Origin: Thermoplasmata archaeon
GTDB lineage: Archaea > Thermoplasmatota > Thermoplasmata > Thermoplasmatales > Thermoplasmataceae
Assembly (NCBI GenBank): GCA_021845325.1
Contig: JAKBRR010000080.1
Span: 1-7,309 of the forward strand
Direction: 5' to 3'
Length of the DNA: 7,309 nucleotides
The translations under genes were made by a program, and so were the position numbers. Numbering within the stretch: position 1 is the stretch's first letter; each line of letters opens with the position of its first letter. This document shows positions 6,184 through 7,309 of this stretch, in pieces. Below the pieces are notes generated by a model, which saw nothing but the letters and a program-made list of their open reading frames with translations, ran no database searches and was not told the origin of the DNA.

Positions 6184-6195
6184 TTAACTATAAAT
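6184..6195 (+). promoter_or_regulatory. Probable mqnE promoter
   Basis: TTAACTATAAAT, preceded by AAGCA as in the DUF59 promoter, lies about 20-24 bp before the ATG at 6212. A leaderless or nearly leaderless mRNA is expected. An AGGA at 6197-6200 sits 11 bases before the ATG and is a weak ribosome site at best. Confidence 0.4.
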
Positions 6196-6211
6196 CAGGA
6201 ATTAAGTATGA

Positions 6212-7309
6212 ATGAATGTGGAATCCTATGAATATTCTTATTGGTTTGATATAATATCTTCAGGCCACAGGCTTGAATTCAACGAAGCCAGGGAAATTCT
6301 CAACGATATGAAACTACACGAAATTATGCATCTGGCAAATCAGTTGACAGGAACTCAGGTCGGTGATACGGTGACATATGCTGTTTCATATAATATAAAT
6401 TACAGCAATTACTGTGCCGCAAGCTGTCCAATATGCGCATTCTATGTTCCTGCAAAGATCAGAGGAAAATCAAGTAAGGGTTATGAGCTGACCATAGATG
6501 ATGTGAAAGCGGAGCTTGCAAAGGCCAAAGAAATTAATCCAACAGAAATTCATATTGTAGGTGGTTTCAATCCATATCTGCCTCTTGAATACTATGAAAG
6601 TGTTTTCAAAACTGTAAAGGAGAATTTACCGGGAGTTACATTGAAGGCACTTACCATTCCGGAAATAGATTTTATTGCACGAACAACAGGAAACTCCATA
6701 AAGGAAGTTATAGATCGATTCCATGCCTCAGGAATGGATGCACACACCGGGGGCGGTGCTGAAATATTTGATCAGGAGGTAAGGAAACAGATTGCAACTC
6801 CAGAAAAAATTTCCGGAGAAGACTGGTTGAAAGACGCCAAGCTGATCCATTCCATGGGTATAAAAGGAAATTCAACAATGACTTATGGACATGTGGAAAA
6901 TTGGGATAACATAATAGATCACCTTATCAGGCTGAGGGAAAATGAAAGGGAGGTTCCAGGTTTTCTTTCGTTTATACCATTAAAATTCAGCATTGAAAAC
7001 ACACCATTACAGAAAATGGGAAAAGTCAAGTTTGCATCATCCGGAGAAAAAGACCTTAAAGTTGTTGCAATGGCCAGAATAATTATGGGACAGGACATTA
7101 AAAACATAAGCGTCTATTGGGTATCGGTTGGAAAAGGAATCGCTCAGATGGCTTTAAATGGCGGGGGTAGCGATCTGGTTGGAACCGCAGCTAGCGAGAA
7201 AATATTCGGAGCGACTGACAGGAGAGAGCACACAACCATTGAGGAGCTTAATAACATGGTAGAAAGTATTGGAAAAATTCCCGCAAGGAGAGATACCTTT
7301 TACAATATA
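6212..7309 (+). CDS. mqnE: Aminofutalosine synthase MqnE (radical SAM), 3' end outside window
   Basis: The reading frame runs 366 codons from ATG 6212 to the window edge without a stop. By family length it is nearly complete, ending near the usual PxxRDTxY motif (357-364). MqnE is a radical SAM enzyme that joins 3-[(1-carboxyvinyl)oxy]benzoate with S-adenosylmethionine to make aminofutalosine, the entry product of this menaquinone route. C68, C72 and C75 in CAASCPIC form the CX3CX2C site. MqnE-type motifs are IHIVGGFNPYLPLEYY (113-128), LKALTIPEI (144-152), TGGGAEIF (179-186), STMTYGHVE (221-229), FIPLKFSIENTPL (254-266) and ISVYWVSVG (299-307). An isoleucine replaces the aromatic residue usual before the third cysteine. 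Nearby ATGs at 6208 and 6216 are out of frame. It is divergent from mqnC across 112 bp. A CofH-like enzyme is the main alternative, but GGGAEIF and HIVGG favour MqnE. Confidence 0.87.
   Translation, partial: MNVESYEYSYWFDIISSGHRLEFNEAREILNDMKLHEIMHLANQLTGTQVGDTVTYAVSYNINYSNYCAASCPICAFYVPAKIRGKSSKGYELTIDDVKAELAKAKEINPTEIHIVGGFNPYLPLEYYESVFKTVKENLPGVTLKALTIPEIDFIARTTGNSIKEVIDRFHASGMDAHTGGGAEIFDQEVRKQIATPEKISGEDWLKDAKLIHSMGIKGNSTMTYGHVENWDNIIDHLIRLRENEREVPGFLSFIPLKFSIENTPLQKMGKVKFASSGEKDLKVVAMARIIMGQDIKNISVYWVSVGKGIAQMALNGGGSDLVGTAASEKIFGATDRREHTTIEELNNMVESIGKIPARRDTFYNI

Noticed and set aside
6208..6231. Seven-codon frame starting at ATG 6208, overlapping the mqnE start, as a regulatory leader peptide
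   Set aside because: The probable transcript starts at or near 6212, so the short frame may not be on the mRNA. There is no further support beyond an AGGA 7 bases before it.
1..7309. A hidden mobile element, defence system, CRISPR array or structured RNA
   Set aside because: The coding sequence is continuous and housekeeping in nature. I saw no transposase, integrase, terminal repeats, spaced direct repeats or tRNA-like fold, and all intergenic gaps are under about 115 bp.

Overview
The window looks like chromosomal DNA from a Thermoplasmatales-type archaeon (Thermoplasma/Ferroplasma/Cuniculiplasma-like). Four things point there: a complete TATA-binding protein gene, archaeal TATA boxes about 25-33 bp upstream of start codons with very short or no leaders, an archaeal-type TruD, and futalosine-pathway menaquinone genes, which are known in Thermoplasma relatives. 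Base composition is moderately AT-rich, with heavy use of AGA/AGG and ATA codons. I see no mobile element, CRISPR array, tRNA or rRNA. Genes fill nearly everything, and no gene-free stretch exceeds about 115 bases.

Layout. A minus-strand small GTPase-like gene (1-474) runs off the left edge and is divergent from a plus-strand pair: a fold-type I PLP aminotransferase (566-1759), then a phosphopantetheine adenylyltransferase fused to a second domain (1763-2710). Next come a stand-alone DUF59/MIP18-family gene (2797-3093) and the TATA-binding protein gene (3174-3728), both on the plus strand. TBP converges on truD (3740-4939, minus) across only 11 bp. truD is coupled by a TGATG overlap to the upstream mqnC (4939-6099, minus). 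mqnC is divergent from mqnE (6212 to the right edge, plus). Both mqn genes encode radical SAM enzymes of the futalosine route to menaquinone.

Regulation is the most interesting layer. The aminotransferase and DUF59 promoters share a palindromic element, ATTTCTnnnAGAAAT. In both it overlaps the 3' end of the TATA box and ends exactly 16 nt before the start codon, which suggests one regulator controls both units. The TBP promoter carries a perfect 19-bp palindrome made of two opposed TATA boxes, plus a third TATA-like element over the start codon, a plausible autoregulatory arrangement. The mqnC promoter has its own perfect 17-bp inverted repeat overlapping its TATA box.

The protein-coding content is mostly housekeeping: CoA synthesis, amino-acid metabolism, Fe-S assembly, transcription initiation, tRNA modification and respiratory quinone synthesis. 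I do not see a new multi-gene system. The cis-regulatory elements, the unusual GTPase and the degenerate-looking second domain of the PPAT gene deserve follow-up.
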